From Bradyrhizobium sp. ARR65 (lineage in GTDB: Bacteria; Pseudomonadota; Alphaproteobacteria; Rhizobiales; Xanthobacteraceae), in contig NZ_AWZU01000001.1 in NCBI RefSeq assembly GCF_000472385.1, forward strand, positions 475,372 through 539,371: DNA of 64,000 nucleotides. The letters run 5' to 3'. The notes beneath the pieces are model-generated. The model saw only the letters and a list, made by a program, of their open reading frames with translations, was not told where the DNA came from and ran no database searches. Position 1 is the stretch's first letter. The number at the start of each line of letters is the position of its first letter. The position numbers and the translations under genes are program-made. Below, one piece after another: positions 16,501-24,345 of the stretch.

Positions 16501-16609
16501 AGGTCGCTCGAATAAAAATGCTTTCAGGCCACAGCTCGTCTGTGCATCCTTAAGTGCAGGCGAGGATGACGGCGCCGGCCGTTGCCGGCTCGACATGGGG
16601 GTGCCACGA

Positions 16610-17605
16610 ATGGGGACGAAATTCCTGCTGCGAATGATGGTGACCGCCGTGATCGCGACGGAAGCCTTGACGGCCGCGTTGGCGCCGGCGCGGGCCGCCG
16701 ACAAGGTGACGTTTCTAACGAGCTGGTTTGCGCAGGCCGAGCATGGCGGGTTTTATCAGGCCAAGGCGACCGGGCTCTACGAGAAGGCCGGGCTTGACGT
16801 GACCATCAAGATGGGCGGACCGCAGGTGAACGGCTCCCAGCTTCTGCTCGCCGGCGAAACCGACTTCCTGATGGGCTATGACATCCAGGTGCTGAAGGGC
16901 CGCGAGCAGAACCTGCCGCTGGTCACTGTGGCATCTTCTTTTCAATTCGATCTGCAGGGCATCATGACCCACGATGATGTGGCGGATCTGGCTGCGCTGA
17001 AAGGCCGGCCCATCCTGATCGCCGGATCGTCGCGCGTGACGTTCTGGCCCTGGCTGCGCGCCAAATACGGCTACACCGACGATCAGATCCGGCCCTACAC
17101 GTTCAATTTGCAGCCGTTCTTCGCCGACAAGGCCATGGCGCAGCAGGCCTATCCGTCCTCCGAGCCTTATCAGGCGGGGCAGCAGCATGAGAAAGTGAAG
17201 TTCTTCTTGCTCGCCGACGGCGGCTATCCGCCCTACGGCTCGACCATCGTCACGACCGAGAAGATGATCGCCGAAAAGCCCGACGTGGTAGCGCGCTTTG
17301 TCAAGGCCTCGCTGGAAGGTTGGCGCGACTACATGAAGGATCCCGCACCGGGCAATGCACTTATCGAGGCCGATAATCCCAAGATGACCGACGGGCAGAT
17401 CGCTTTCGCAATCGAGAAGCTCAAGGAAATGAAGGCCCTTGATCGTGGCGATGCGGCAAAGCTCGGTATCGGCATCATCACCGCCAATCGTTACAAGCAG
17501 ATCTACGATTTCCTGGTCGCCGGCGGCCTGCTCGATCCCAAGGTCGATTGGTGGAAGGCTTTTGACGACCGCTTCGTCAAGGATTTGAAAATCGGCGTCG
17601 ACTAG
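16610..17605 (+). CDS. NMT1/THI5-like ABC transporter substrate-binding protein
   Basis: A 331-residue periplasmic binding protein of the NMT1/THI5-like group (relatives bind hydroxymethylpyrimidine, formylaminopyrimidine, sulfonates or nitrate). A Sec signal peptide (TAVIATEALTAALAPARAA-D) ends near residue 29. The mature part starts KVTFLTSWFAQAEHGGFYQA, which is typical of the ThiY-like subgroup, and keeps the LKGREQNLPLV and SYP-type ligand-contact stretches. The frame is open upstream to 16061, but the ATG at 16610 gives a proper signal peptide and follows a GGGGG ribosome site; an ATG five codons earlier is possible. It is the first gene of an operon with ATPase, permease, amidohydrolase and oxygenase genes, so its ligand is probably the compound the island breaks down. 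Confidence 0.9.
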   Translation: MGTKFLLRMMVTAVIATEALTAALAPARAADKVTFLTSWFAQAEHGGFYQAKATGLYEKAGLDVTIKMGGPQVNGSQLLLAGETDFLMGYDIQVLKGREQNLPLVTVASSFQFDLQGIMTHDDVADLAALKGRPILIAGSSRVTFWPWLRAKYGYTDDQIRPYTFNLQPFFADKAMAQQAYPSSEPYQAGQQHEKVKFFLLADGGYPPYGSTIVTTEKMIAEKPDVVARFVKASLEGWRDYMKDPAPGNALIEADNPKMTDGQIAFAIEKLKEMKALDRGDAAKLGIGIITANRYKQIYDFLVAGGLLDPKVDWWKAFDDRFVKDLKIGVD

Positions 17606-17607
17606 GT

Positions 17608-18468
17608 GTGGCCATGAACGCCCTTTCGCCCGGCGAAAGCTTCGAGGAAAAGGCGGAGCGCGTGACGGCCGGTGGTGATCGCCCGCCGGCTGTCGAAGTG
17701 CTCTCCGCCGAGAAGGTCTTCGCGAACGGCACGCGTGCGCTTTCGCCGATCGATCTTGCCATCACTGAGGGCGAGTTTCTGACCCTCATCGGCCCGTCCG
17801 GCTGCGGCAAGAGCACGCTGCTCAAGCTGATTGCCAATTTGATGGAGCCGTCGGACGGCCGGCTGCTATGGTGGCGAGGCGACTTCGCCCGGGTGGGGCA
17901 GGAGGGGAGACGCTTCGCCTTCGTGTTCCAGGAGCCGACCTTGATGCCGTGGGCCCGCGTCGATGCCAATGTGCGGCTGCCGCTCGAACTGGCTGACATG
18001 CCCAACGCCAAGGCAAATCCATTGGTGGCCGATGCAATCGCGCGGGTCGGGCTGTCGGTCTTTTCGCGCCATTATCCACGGCAACTCTCCGGCGGCATGA
18101 AAATGCGCGTCTCCATCGCTCGCGCGCTGGTGACGAGCCCAAACCTGCTTCTGATGGACGAGCCATTCGGCGCGCTCGACGAATTTACCCGCAACAAGCT
18201 CGACAACGATCTGGTCCGGCTGTGGTGGGAGCGCAAGCTGACGACCGTGTTTGTTACGCATTCGATCTATGAAGCCGTGTTTCTCTCGACGCGGATCGTC
18301 GTGATGGCGGCAAATCCTGGCCGCATCTTCCGGACCATGACCATCGACCAGTCGCAGCCGCGCGATCAGGCATTTCGCGACAGCCCGAAATTCGCCGCCT
18401 ACTGCCGCGAATTGTCGACCTGGCTTGCAAAAGCATCGCTACCGGCAGCATCGGGAGGCGCATCGTGA
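17608..18468 (+). CDS. ABC transporter ATPase (nitrate/sulfonate/thiamine-precursor type)
   Basis: A 286-residue ABC ATPase. Walker A is GPSGCGKST (about residues 66-74), the Q-loop is FVFQEPTLMPW, the signature LSGGMKMR lies near residue 160, Walker B is LLLMDEPFGALDE, and the H-loop is FVTHSIYEA. The long N-terminal extension before VLSAEKVF (about 30 residues) is unusual but without a visible motif. The start may be the GTG at 17608 or the ATG at 17614. It lies 2 bp after the binding-protein gene and overlaps the permease gene by 4 bp. It powers import of the ligand of that binding protein. Confidence 0.95.
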   Translation: MAMNALSPGESFEEKAERVTAGGDRPPAVEVLSAEKVFANGTRALSPIDLAITEGEFLTLIGPSGCGKSTLLKLIANLMEPSDGRLLWWRGDFARVGQEGRRFAFVFQEPTLMPWARVDANVRLPLELADMPNAKANPLVADAIARVGLSVFSRHYPRQLSGGMKMRVSIARALVTSPNLLLMDEPFGALDEFTRNKLDNDLVRLWWERKLTTVFVTHSIYEAVFLSTRIVVMAANPGRIFRTMTIDQSQPRDQAFRDSPKFAAYCRELSTWLAKASLPAASGGAS

Positions 18469-19265
18469 AACCGCTGCTGCAATCGGAGGCGTTCGTGCGG
18501 ATCGCAGCCCCGGTCGCCGTGGGCGTTGTGCTGCTCACCTTATGGGAGATCGGCTTTCGCCTTGCCTCCGTTCCCGTCTATTTGTTTCCCAAGCCGAGCG
18601 ATATCTTCACAAGTTTCCTGCACAACGGCCCCTCGCTCCTGCGGGCGCTGCTCGCCACCTTGCGCGTGACCTTGCAGGCTTTCGCGGCGGCGATCGTCCT
18701 TGGTACGCTGATCGCCTTCATGTTCGTGCAGAGCCGGGCCATCGAGGTCAGCCTGTTTCCCTATGCGGTCCTCCTGCAGGTGACCCCAGTCGTTGCGGTC
18801 GCGCCCCTCGTCATCATCCTGGTGAAGAACACGCAGGCTTCGCTCACCATCTGCGCGACTTTGGTCGCGCTGTTTCCCATCATCTCTAACACGACGCTTG
18901 GTCTCCGCAGCGTCGATCCGGGCCTTGCCAATTATTTCCGGATGAATCGCGCCGGCCGGCTGAAGACGCTCATCAAGCTGAGAATCCCGGGCGCGCTGCC
19001 TTATTTCTTTGGCGGCTTGAGGATATCGAGCGGGCTCGCGCTGATCGGCGCCGTGGTGGCCGAGTTCGTGGCCGGCACCGGCGGTCGTTCGTCCGGGCTT
19101 GCCTATGAGATCCTTGATGCGGGATTTACGCTCGACATTCCCCGCATGTTCGCGGCGCTATTTCTGATCACGCTGACCGGCGTCGCATTGTTTGCGGCGA
19201 TGGTGGCACTGTCGCGGCTGGCACTGTCGAACTGGCATGAGAGCGAGATAAGAGCAGAGACATGA
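18465..19265 (+). CDS. ABC transporter permease (BPD_transp_1)
   Basis: A 266-residue inner-membrane permease with about six transmembrane segments, the first at residues 11-30 and the last near 235-257. The EAA-type loop that docks with the ATPase is in NYFRMNRAGRLKTLIKLRIPGALPYFF; here the usual EAA triplet is replaced, as often in the SsuC/TauC/ThiX group. It starts with GTG at 18465 in the end of the ATPase gene and overlaps the start of the amidohydrolase gene by 4 bp. Transport and deamination are therefore translationally coupled, a strong hint that the imported compound is a substrate of the deaminase. Confidence 0.93.
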   Translation: MKPLLQSEAFVRIAAPVAVGVVLLTLWEIGFRLASVPVYLFPKPSDIFTSFLHNGPSLLRALLATLRVTLQAFAAAIVLGTLIAFMFVQSRAIEVSLFPYAVLLQVTPVVAVAPLVIILVKNTQASLTICATLVALFPIISNTTLGLRSVDPGLANYFRMNRAGRLKTLIKLRIPGALPYFFGGLRISSGLALIGAVVAEFVAGTGGRSSGLAYEILDAGFTLDIPRMFAALFLITLTGVALFAAMVALSRLALSNWHESEIRAET

Positions 19266-20623
19266 CGACCATGCTGATCGAGAACGCAGCCGGGATCTTC
19301 ACGGGGTTCGCCGGCTCCGCAATGAGGACTTCGGGCAGCATTCGGATTCGCGACGGAGTCATCGTCGAGATCGGTGCGCTCCAGCCAAGGCCGGACGAGC
19401 AGAGGCTCGATGCCGGCGGCGGTGTAATCTATCCGGGCCTGATCTCGACCCATCATCACTTGTTTCAAAGCGTGCTGAAGGGCGTGCGGTCGGGCATCGA
19501 CCTGCCGCTCGCGGGATGGCTGCGTTCGGTGCCTTACCGCTACTGGTCCAAGATCGACGAAGAGGCGCTCGCTATCGCCGCCCGGATCGGATTGACGGAA
19601 ATGCTGCTGTCGGGAACGACGACGGTCGCCGATCACCACTATCTTTTCAGCGACACGTTCCGGTTCGACCCGGCGCAGGTGATCTTCGAGGTCGCGCGCA
19701 GTCTCGGCATCCGCCTGGTGCTCTGCCGCGGCGGCGCCACGATGGCGCGTCACGTTGACGCGACGCAATCGATGCCGACGCCCGTCGAGACGCTCGATCG
19801 CATGCTGCAATCGGTCGAAGCCTGCGCGCAGCGGTTTCACAATCCTTCACCCCGCAGCCTGTCGCGCGTGGCGCTTGCGCCGACCACGCCCACCTGGTCG
19901 CTCGATCCCGGCGAACTGAAGGAAGTGATTGCGGCGGCGAGGCGCATGAAGCTGCGGCTGCACAGCCATCTTTCGGAAACCTCCGATTATGTCGATTTCT
20001 GCCTCTCGGTTCACCGCAAGCGGCCGGTGCATTGGCTGGCCGATCACGATTGGCTCGGTGAGGACGTGTGGTTCGCACATCTGGTGCATCTCGATGCCGA
20101 CGAGGTCCGGATTCTCGTCAATACAGGAACGGGGATGGCGCATTGTCCGCAATCCAATTGCCGCCTCGGCTCCGGTGTTGCCCCCGCCGATGCGATGGCG
20201 CGGCTGGGCGGAGCGGTCTCGCTCGGCGTCGACGGTGCGGCGTCCAACGAGGCGGCCGACATGATCTGCGAGATGCACAGCGCCTGGCACACCCATCGTG
20301 CCGTGAAGGGAGCCGGCGTGGTAACTGCGGAGGACGTCGTGCATTGGGCCACCGCCGGCGGCGCCCGCGTGCTCGGCATGCCCCACGTCGGCACGCTCGC
20401 GCCGGGGCAGCAGGCCGACATCGCCATCTTCGATTTGGCTGAGCCGCGCCATTTCGGCATGCACGATCCGATGATTGCGCCGGTGACGTGCGCGGGCTCG
20501 GCCAAGCTGCGCTATCTCCTGATCGGCGGCCGGATCGTCGTCGAGAACGGCGCCGTTCCGGGGCTCGACGTTCAAAAACTCAAATCCGATGCGGCCCGTG
20601 TCGTCACGCGCCTGGCTGCCTGA
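19262..20623 (+). CDS. Amidohydrolase, 8-oxoguanine deaminase/chlorohydrolase-like
   Basis: A 453-residue aminohydrolase of the amidohydrolase superfamily. Metal and catalytic residues are in GLISTHHHLFQS (about residue 61), LHSHLSET (about 239), FAHLVHLDADE (about 276) and SLGVDGAASNEAADM (Asp, about 326). The block GTGMAHCPQSNCRLGSGVAP resembles 8-oxoguanine and isoxanthopterin deaminases and the atrazine chlorohydrolase group. It is distinct from the amidohydrolase at 8364. Its start overlaps the permease gene and it is followed 15 bp later by a complete Rieske oxygenase, so import, ring deamination and ring oxidation are encoded together. A bicyclic purine- or pterin-like substrate would fit; this is an inference. 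Confidence 0.9.
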   Translation: MTTMLIENAAGIFTGFAGSAMRTSGSIRIRDGVIVEIGALQPRPDEQRLDAGGGVIYPGLISTHHHLFQSVLKGVRSGIDLPLAGWLRSVPYRYWSKIDEEALAIAARIGLTEMLLSGTTTVADHHYLFSDTFRFDPAQVIFEVARSLGIRLVLCRGGATMARHVDATQSMPTPVETLDRMLQSVEACAQRFHNPSPRSLSRVALAPTTPTWSLDPGELKEVIAAARRMKLRLHSHLSETSDYVDFCLSVHRKRPVHWLADHDWLGEDVWFAHLVHLDADEVRILVNTGTGMAHCPQSNCRLGSGVAPADAMARLGGAVSLGVDGAASNEAADMICEMHSAWHTHRAVKGAGVVTAEDVVHWATAGGARVLGMPHVGTLAPGQQADIAIFDLAEPRHFGMHDPMIAPVTCAGSAKLRYLLIGGRIVVENGAVPGLDVQKLKSDAARVVTRLAA

Positions 20624-20638
20624 TTTCGGAGGCCTACG

Positions 20639-21664
20639 ATGCTGAACACCAGACAACCCGTGCTTCGCCGCTTCTGGTATGCGGTCATGCCGGTTGATTA
20701 TCTGAAGGACGGGCCGAAGCCCTTTACGCTTCTAGGCGAGCCGATCGTGCTGTTCGTTGATGCGAAGGGGGAGCCTGCCGCGCTCGAGGACCGCTGCTGC
20801 CACCGCACGGCGAAGCTTTCAAAGGGCTGGTGCAACAATGGCAACATCGTCTGCGGTTATCACGGCTGGGAGTACGATCGCGACGGCAGGCTGGTCATGA
20901 TTCCACAATTTCCGTTCGAGCAGCTGGTCCCCGATGCCAAGGCGCGATCGTTCCGCGCCAGGGCCCGCTATGGCTACGTCTGGGTCGCGCTTGATGAGCC
21001 TCTGAGCGACATTCCTGACATTCCCGAAGAGGGCAATCCACGCTATCGCCGTATCCACCAGTTCTATGACAAATGGAACACGGCGGCGCTGCGGCTGATG
21101 GAAAACTCTTTCGACAACGCCCATTTCGCTTTCGTCCACAAGGGGACTTTTGGCGACATCAGCCAGCCGAAGCCGGAGAAGTACGAGATCACTGAAACGG
21201 ATTACGGCTTCGATGCCGAGACGATCATCACGGTCAAGAACCCGCCGGGGGCCTTCAGGATCACGGGTACGAGCGAGCCGACCACGAAACGGCATCAGCG
21301 CAACAAATGGTTCATGCCGTTCTGCCGTCGACTCGACATGGAATATCCCTCGGGTATCCGCCACATCATCTTCAACTGCGCCACGCCGATTGCCGACGGG
21401 CAGATCCAGGTGGTTCAGCTTCTCTTCCGCAACGACACCGAGGCGGACTGCTCCACCCAGCAGCTGATCGATTGGGACGCGGCGATCATCGCCGAGGATC
21501 GCGACATGCTGGAATCGACCGATCCCGACGCCATCGTCGACATGAGCCGGAAGATCGAGATGCACATGCCCTCGGATCGACCGGGCATGATCATGCGCAA
21601 GCGCCTGCTCGAATTGCTGCGCGAACACAATGAAGAGGAGCAGCCCAGGCACGAAACAGCCTGA
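20639..21664 (+). CDS. Rieske non-heme iron oxygenase, alpha subunit (complete)
   Basis: A 341-residue oxygenase of the VanA/PaO-like group. The Rieske ligands are C53-C-H55 and C72-G-Y-H75; the mononuclear-iron site is D159-x2-H162-x4-H167 in FDNAHFAFVH, with a C-terminal carboxylate in AEDRDMLES. Both sites are intact, in contrast to the half-proteins encoded at 1465 and 9768. Enzymes of this size are usually monooxygenases or O- or N-demethylases. A GGAGG ribosome site precedes the ATG at 20639. No reductase or ferredoxin gene is seen in the window, so reducing power must come from an enzyme encoded elsewhere. It ends 18 bp before the convergent transporter gene. Confidence 0.93.
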   Translation: MLNTRQPVLRRFWYAVMPVDYLKDGPKPFTLLGEPIVLFVDAKGEPAALEDRCCHRTAKLSKGWCNNGNIVCGYHGWEYDRDGRLVMIPQFPFEQLVPDAKARSFRARARYGYVWVALDEPLSDIPDIPEEGNPRYRRIHQFYDKWNTAALRLMENSFDNAHFAFVHKGTFGDISQPKPEKYEITETDYGFDAETIITVKNPPGAFRITGTSEPTTKRHQRNKWFMPFCRRLDMEYPSGIRHIIFNCATPIADGQIQVVQLLFRNDTEADCSTQQLIDWDAAIIAEDRDMLESTDPDAIVDMSRKIEMHMPSDRPGMIMRKRLLELLREHNEEEQPRHETA

Positions 21665-21682
21665 GCTGTTGGTCGAAGGCGA

Positions 21683-22981
21683 CTAACGTTCGGCTGGGCG
21701 CACCCCGCTCAGCCAGAGCGCAAGCAGAGTCCACACCGCACCGGAGAGAAGATAGGCGCCGGCGGACATCAGGCCGAAATGGGCGGCGAGCAGCAGCGCT
21801 GCCAGCGGCGCAAATCCGGCACCGAACAGCCAGGCAAGGTCTGAGGTCAGCGCGGAAGCGGTGTAGCGATAGAACCGCGCAAAGTTTGAGGCGATCGAGC
21901 CCGAGGATTGTCCGAACGAAAGCCCGAGCAGGACGAAGCCGAGCACCATGTAGGTCGTCTCGCCGGCCGGACCGGCATCGAGCAATTGCGGGGCGAAACC
22001 GCTATAGGCTGCGATCGCCATGGCGGAAGCCATCAGCAGCGATTTGCGGCCGATCCGGTCCGCGATCAAGCCCGACGCCACAATCGCGACCACCCCGAAG
22101 ACGGCGCCGATCATTTCGATCACCAGAAACCGCACGGGGCTTTCACGGGTGAAGAGAAACACCCAGGACAGCGGGAACACGGTGACCATGTGGAAGAGGG
22201 CGAAGCTTGCGAGCGGCGCAAAGGCGCCGAGCAGGATGTTGCGCCCTTCATGACGAAGCGTGGAGGAGATGCGCGCCGGCTGTAGTTCGCGACTTTCGAA
22301 CAGGAAATCGTATTCCGACGTCGCCACGATGCGCAGCCGCGCAAACAGCGCCACGACGTTGATCGCGAAGGCGACAAAGAAAGGATAGCGCCAGCCCCAA
22401 TCGAAGAAATCATCCGCGGAAAGACTGCTCGCGAAAAATGCGAACAAGGCGCTGGCCACGATCAGCCCCAGCGGCGCGCCAAGCTGGGGGATCATGGCGT
22501 ACCACCCGCGATGATGCGGCGGCGTGTTGAGCGCGAGAAGCGAGGCAAGGCCATCCCATGCGCCGCCCCAGGCCAGGCCTTGGGCTACGCGGGCCAGCGC
22601 AAGCAGCCAGATTGCTGCCGCACCGATCAACTCGTAGCCGGGCAGGAACGCGATCGCGACCGTCGCGGTCCCCAGGAGCACCAACGCGACGACCAACTTG
22701 GCGCTCTTGCCCCATTTGCGGTCGATCGTGGTGAAGATAGCGCTTCCGAACGGCCGCGCGATGAAGGCGAGCGCGAAGATCGCAAAAGAATAGAGTGTGC
22801 CCGTGAGCGGGTCAGTGAACGGGAACACGAGGCGCGGGAAAACGATTACCGAGGCGATGGCATAGACGAAGAAATCGAAGAATTCCGACGTCCGGCCGAT
22901 GATGACGCCGGTTGCAATCTCGCCAGGATTCGCATGGTCGTGGCCGACCTTGACCACGCCGGGATCGCCGAAAAAGACCAT
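21683..22981 (-). CDS. MFS transporter, metabolite:H+ symporter (MHS) type
   Basis: A 12-segment major facilitator of about 432 residues, in the metabolite:H+ symporter style (ATGVIIGRTSEFFDFFVYAIAS at the first segment, then the loop FIARPFGSAIFTTIDRKWGK). The ATG at 22981 is chosen because AGAGGA stands six bases before it; an ATG at 23017 would add 12 residues with no ribosome site. The family imports dicarboxylates, betaine, aromatic acids or sugars with protons. It is convergent with the oxygenase gene at 20639 and divergent from cyoA, with the long palindrome at 23074 in the shared promoter region. It may import a substrate of the catabolic island, or may belong with the respiratory genes. 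Confidence 0.88.
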   Translation of the reverse strand: MVFFGDPGVVKVGHDHANPGEIATGVIIGRTSEFFDFFVYAIASVIVFPRLVFPFTDPLTGTLYSFAIFALAFIARPFGSAIFTTIDRKWGKSAKLVVALVLLGTATVAIAFLPGYELIGAAAIWLLALARVAQGLAWGGAWDGLASLLALNTPPHHRGWYAMIPQLGAPLGLIVASALFAFFASSLSADDFFDWGWRYPFFVAFAINVVALFARLRIVATSEYDFLFESRELQPARISSTLRHEGRNILLGAFAPLASFALFHMVTVFPLSWVFLFTRESPVRFLVIEMIGAVFGVVAIVASGLIADRIGRKSLLMASAMAIAAYSGFAPQLLDAGPAGETTYMVLGFVLLGLSFGQSSGSIASNFARFYRYTASALTSDLAWLFGAGFAPLAALLLAAHFGLMSAGAYLLSGAVWTLLALWLSGVRPAER

Positions 22982-23073
22982 CAGATTCCTCTTAATCGCG
23001 CTTCTTGCTGCCGACATAGCACGAATGGGATCCCCTGAGGTTGCCGAAATCCGCGTTGGTAGACTTCAGTGTG

Positions 23074-23110
23074 CAGTGCGACATTGGACAAATTGTCCAA
23101 TGTTGCACTG
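23074..23110. promoter_or_regulatory. 37-bp near-perfect palindrome before cyoA
   Basis: Two 18-bp arms around one central base match in 17 of 18 positions; the core is TTGGACAAATTGTCCAA and the outer ends are CAGTGC / GCACTG. It lies in the divergent region between the MFS gene (start 22981) and cyoA (start 23168), ending 57 bp before cyoA. Such long dyad symmetry so close to a start suggests an operator for a dimeric or tetrameric regulator. The regulator is not identifiable; the RegA-like protein encoded at 29589 is one candidate, a GntR-type protein another. Confidence 0.7.
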
Positions 23111-23167
23111 CCGTTGTCGCCGCTAGGCACGTGCGACTAAGAGTAATTCCAACTTGCAGGTTCCGTC

Positions 23168-24334
23168 TTGAATCGTCTCAAGATCCTGGCTTTGCTGCCC
23201 TTTGCGGCATTATTGAGCGGATGCGACTTCGTCGTCCTTTCCCCTTCCGGTGATATTGCGGCGCAGCAGCGCGATTTGGTCCTCATCTCGACCGTCCTGA
23301 TGCTCCTTATCATAATACCGGTGATGGCGCTGACAGCGTTGTTCGCCTGGCGCTATCGGAGCTCGAATACAACGGCCCGTTATGAGCCCGAGTGGCACCA
23401 TTCCACCAAGCTCGAACTCGTCATCTGGTCCGCGCCGCTCCTGATCATCATCTGCCTGGGCGCGCTGACCTGGACCGGCACCCATCTGCTTGATCCATTC
23501 CGCCCGTTGGGGCGCATCGCGGCCGGGCGGCCCGTCGACCCGAACGTCAGACCGCTGACGGTGAATGTCGTGGCGCTGGATTGGAAGTGGCTCTTCATCT
23601 ATCCGGAGCAGGGGATCGCAACCGTCAATGAGGTTGCCGCGCCGGTCGATCGGCCGATCGATTTCCATATCACCGCTTCCTCGGTGATGAACTCCTTCTA
23701 CGTCCCTGCGCTTGCCGGTCAGATCTACGCCATGCCCGGCATGGACTCGCAACTACATGCCGTGATCAACAAGGCCGGTACCTATAAGGGCTTCTCCGCC
23801 AATTACAGCGGTGCCGGCTTCTCCAGCATGCGCTTCACCTTCAAGGGGCTGTCGGATAAGGATTTCGATGGCTGGATTGCCGGCGTGAAGGCGGGTGGGG
23901 GCGCTCTCGAGAAGAGCGACTATCTCGCGCTTGAGCGTCCGAGCCTCAACGAGCCCGTGCGTCGTTACGCCTCCGTGGATAAGGACCTTTACCGCGCGAT
24001 CGTCAACATGTGCGTCGAGCCCGGCAAGATGTGCGTGAGCGACATGATGGCGGTCGATGAGAAGGGCGGACTGGGGCTCGCCGGCATCCGCAACACGCTG
24101 CCGCTGGCTTACGACAAGTACGCCCGACGCGGCGCGGTGTTTGGCGCCGAGCCGTCCTATGTGGCGGCGCTGTGTTCGCCTGATGCGCCACAGGGGCAGG
24201 AGACCATCGCGAATCGCGTGTCGCAGAACGCCACGCCCCTTCTCGGCAACGGCGCGACGCGTTCTCTGTTCACTCCGGCCGACGCGTCCTCCACATCCTT
24301 CCTCCCCGGCCTGCGCCGCAAGTCCGAGTCCTGA
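23168..24334 (+). CDS. cyoA: Cytochrome bo ubiquinol oxidase subunit II
   Basis: Subunit II of the cytochrome bo-type quinol oxidase, a proton-pumping terminal oxidase. The 388-residue product begins with a lipoprotein signal (LLSGC, lipid-bearing Cys19), then two transmembrane segments (about residues 37-60 and 82-104) and a periplasmic cupredoxin-like domain with [19 protein letters not shown]. CuA ligands are not expected in quinol oxidases. The C-terminal extension of about 100 residues contains several Cys and a proline-rich end, as seen in alphaproteobacterial CyoA. The TTG at 23168 is the likely start, since the lipoprotein signal begins there. It leads the operon cyoABCD-surf1. Confidence 0.95.
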   Translation: MNRLKILALLPFAALLSGCDFVVLSPSGDIAAQQRDLVLISTVLMLLIIIPVMALTALFAWRYRSSNTTARYEPEWHHSTKLELVIWSAPLLIIICLGALTWTGTHLLDPFRPLGRIAAGRPVDPNVRPLTVNVVALDWKWLFIYPEQGIATVNEVAAPVDRPIDFHITASSVMNSFYVPALAGQIYAMPGMDSQLHAVINKAGTYKGFSANYSGAGFSSMRFTFKGLSDKDFDGWIAGVKAGGGALEKSDYLALERPSLNEPVRRYASVDKDLYRAIVNMCVEPGKMCVSDMMAVDEKGGLGLAGIRNTLPLAYDKYARRGAVFGAEPSYVAALCSPDAPQGQETIANRVSQNATPLLGNGATRSLFTPADASSTSFLPGLRRKSES

Positions 24335-24345
24335 ACGAGACTGCC

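Noticed and set aside
16061..16609. Upstream extension of the importer binding-protein frame
   Set aside because: It would overlap the ridA-like gene antisense, run through the operator and hide the signal peptide. The ATG at 16610 is a far better start.
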